A DNA stretch of 5,897 nucleotides, taken from assembly GCA_036567205.1 (NCBI GenBank), contig DATCVA010000231.1:1-5897 (forward strand), written 5' to 3'. This document shows positions 5,083-5,897 of this stretch, one piece after another. Source of the stretch: DATCVA01 sp036567205. GTDB taxonomy: Bacteria; Pseudomonadota; Gammaproteobacteria; Burkholderiales; Burkholderiaceae_B. The notes below the pieces were generated by a model. It searched no databases, had not been told where the DNA came from, and worked only from the letters and a program-made list of their open reading frames with translations. The translations under genes and the position numbers were made by a program. Positions within the stretch are counted from its first letter, which is position 1, and each line of letters starts with the position of its first letter.

Positions 5083-5897
5083 TTATTTGGGAACGAAGAA
5101 ACTTGACGGCTCGGTGACAATAACCGCGCGTCCGTCCATAGTGTATCCAACCACCGTCAAATCAATATTATATAAACCGGAGGAAAGCTGACTTGCCGGA
5201 GCCCGCACCACCACCGGAACCAAACGATTGGCGGCTGCCGGGACATCGATGCTTGCCGCCCCATCATCGGCAGTATTGATAGTCAGGCCTGGCACACCTG
5301 TGGCATTCAAATCCAGCTTGATCGGAGACTCAGTCGTATTGATCAGTTGCAGACGATAAACGTTTTCAATAAGGCCGCCGGGCACTTCGCGCCCCAGTGA
5401 GCCGCGGTCGCGAATAATGTCCATCCTTAAGGTGGTGCGCAACGCCAGCGATACGACAAAACCTATGACAATAAGACCAAGCAATGCCGTGTAGACCAAT
5501 ACACGCGGACGCACCATGCGCTTGCGCACCTGCGCCTGACTTAATCCGTCAGTAATGGCGTTTCCCGACGTATAGCGGATCAGCCCTTTGGGGTAATCCA
5601 TTTTATCCATGACCTGATCACAGGCATCAACACAGGCGCCGCAGCCAATACACATATACTGCAGGCCATCTCGAATATCGATACCAGTGGGACACACTTG
5701 CACGCACAATGTGCAATCGACACAATCGCCCATACCGGCTTCTTTATGGTCGACTCGGCGTGATCGCCCGCCGCGGGGCTCTCCGCGCACATAATCGTAG
5801 GTAACGACAAAAGTGTCGTTATCGACCATAACGCTTTGGAAACGAGCATAGGGGCACATATACTTGCATACGGCCTCGCGCATGAAACCTGCATTGC
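5083..5897 (-). CDS. ccoG: CcoG/FixG/RdxA polyferredoxin, cbb3 oxidase assembly (5' truncated by window edge)
   Basis: The C-terminal 271 residues of a protein usually near 480 residues are visible, and the frame stays open to the right edge. In the family, CcoG is a membrane iron-sulphur protein linked to copper reduction for the CuB site of cbb3-type oxidase. Counting from the first Met in view (5881-5883): CKYMCPY (6-12) is the typical segment after the N-terminal membrane region. Two [4Fe-4S] motifs follow, Cys54-x2-Cys57-x2-Cys60-x3-Cys64-Pro and Cys78-x2-Cys81-x2-Cys84-x3-Cys88. Then come a membrane helix (about 127-148) and a C-terminal Ig-like periplasmic domain (about 165-266), as in FixG C-terminal domains. 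That Met is internal and is not the start: the residues before it read NAGF, in frame. It heads an operon with the two small membrane proteins downstream, and the structural ccoNOQP genes probably lie upstream outside the window. Confidence 0.95.
   Translation of the reverse strand, partial: NAGFMREAVCKYMCPYARFQSVMVDNDTFVVTYDYVRGEPRGGRSRRVDHKEAGMGDCVDCTLCVQVCPTGIDIRDGLQYMCIGCGACVDACDQVMDKMDYPKGLIRYTSGNAITDGLSQAQVRKRMVRPRVLVYTALLGLIVIGFVVSLALRTTLRMDIIRDRGSLGREVPGGLIENVYRLQLINTTESPIKLDLNATGVPGLTINTADDGAASIDVPAAANRLVPVVVRAPASQLSSGLYNIDLTVVGYTMDGRAVIVTEPSSFFVPK

Overview
The window looks like an ordinary chromosomal segment of a betaproteobacterium, most likely in or near the Alcaligenaceae (Burkholderiales). 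That placement is inference. It rests on the character of the ClpB, the FNR-type regulator and the ccoG/FixH-like gene group, and on the moderate G+C content; no 16S or other phylogenetic marker is present. I recognise no mobile element, RNA gene, CRISPR array or phage gene.

Left part (1-2862): a short stretch without a supported gene is followed by a strong bidirectional hairpin terminator (134-167). Then comes a complete clpB on the minus strand (189-2786), encoding the 865-residue ClpB/Hsp104 disaggregase. Upstream of clpB is a good match to a heat-shock (sigma-32) promoter (2834-2861), as expected for a chaperone.

Middle (2863-3663): a non-coding interval of about 300 bases separates clpB from a divergently transcribed type II toxin-antitoxin pair. 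The pair is a MazE-like antitoxin (3083-3328) and a MazF/PemK-like RNase toxin (3325-3663), joined by an ATGA overlap. Clustered GTTTA/TAAAC motifs in front of mazE are candidate operator DNA. The toxin has the MazF fold signatures but carries lysines at two positions (24 and 29) where E. coli MazF has Glu and Arg.

Right part (3664-5897): an FNR-type oxygen-sensing regulator on the plus strand (3811-4575) has four cluster-ligand cysteines and the E-x2-S-R recognition helix. It runs head-on, with zero bases between stop codons, into a minus-strand operon. In transcription order that operon is ccoG (5' truncated by the window edge), a short FixH-like membrane protein (4841-5062) and an 82-residue two-helix membrane protein of unknown function (4576-4824). 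These genes fit the assembly end of a cbb3-type cytochrome oxidase locus, with ccoNOQP presumably beyond the right edge. FNR-type regulators commonly control such loci, so the regulator and the oxidase-assembly genes form a micro-aerobic respiration neighbourhood.

The window does not show a clearly new system. The points most worth a second look are the altered active-site loop of MazF, the abutting convergent fnr/membrane-protein ends, the unassigned 82-residue membrane protein, and the conserved internal GTG of clpB.
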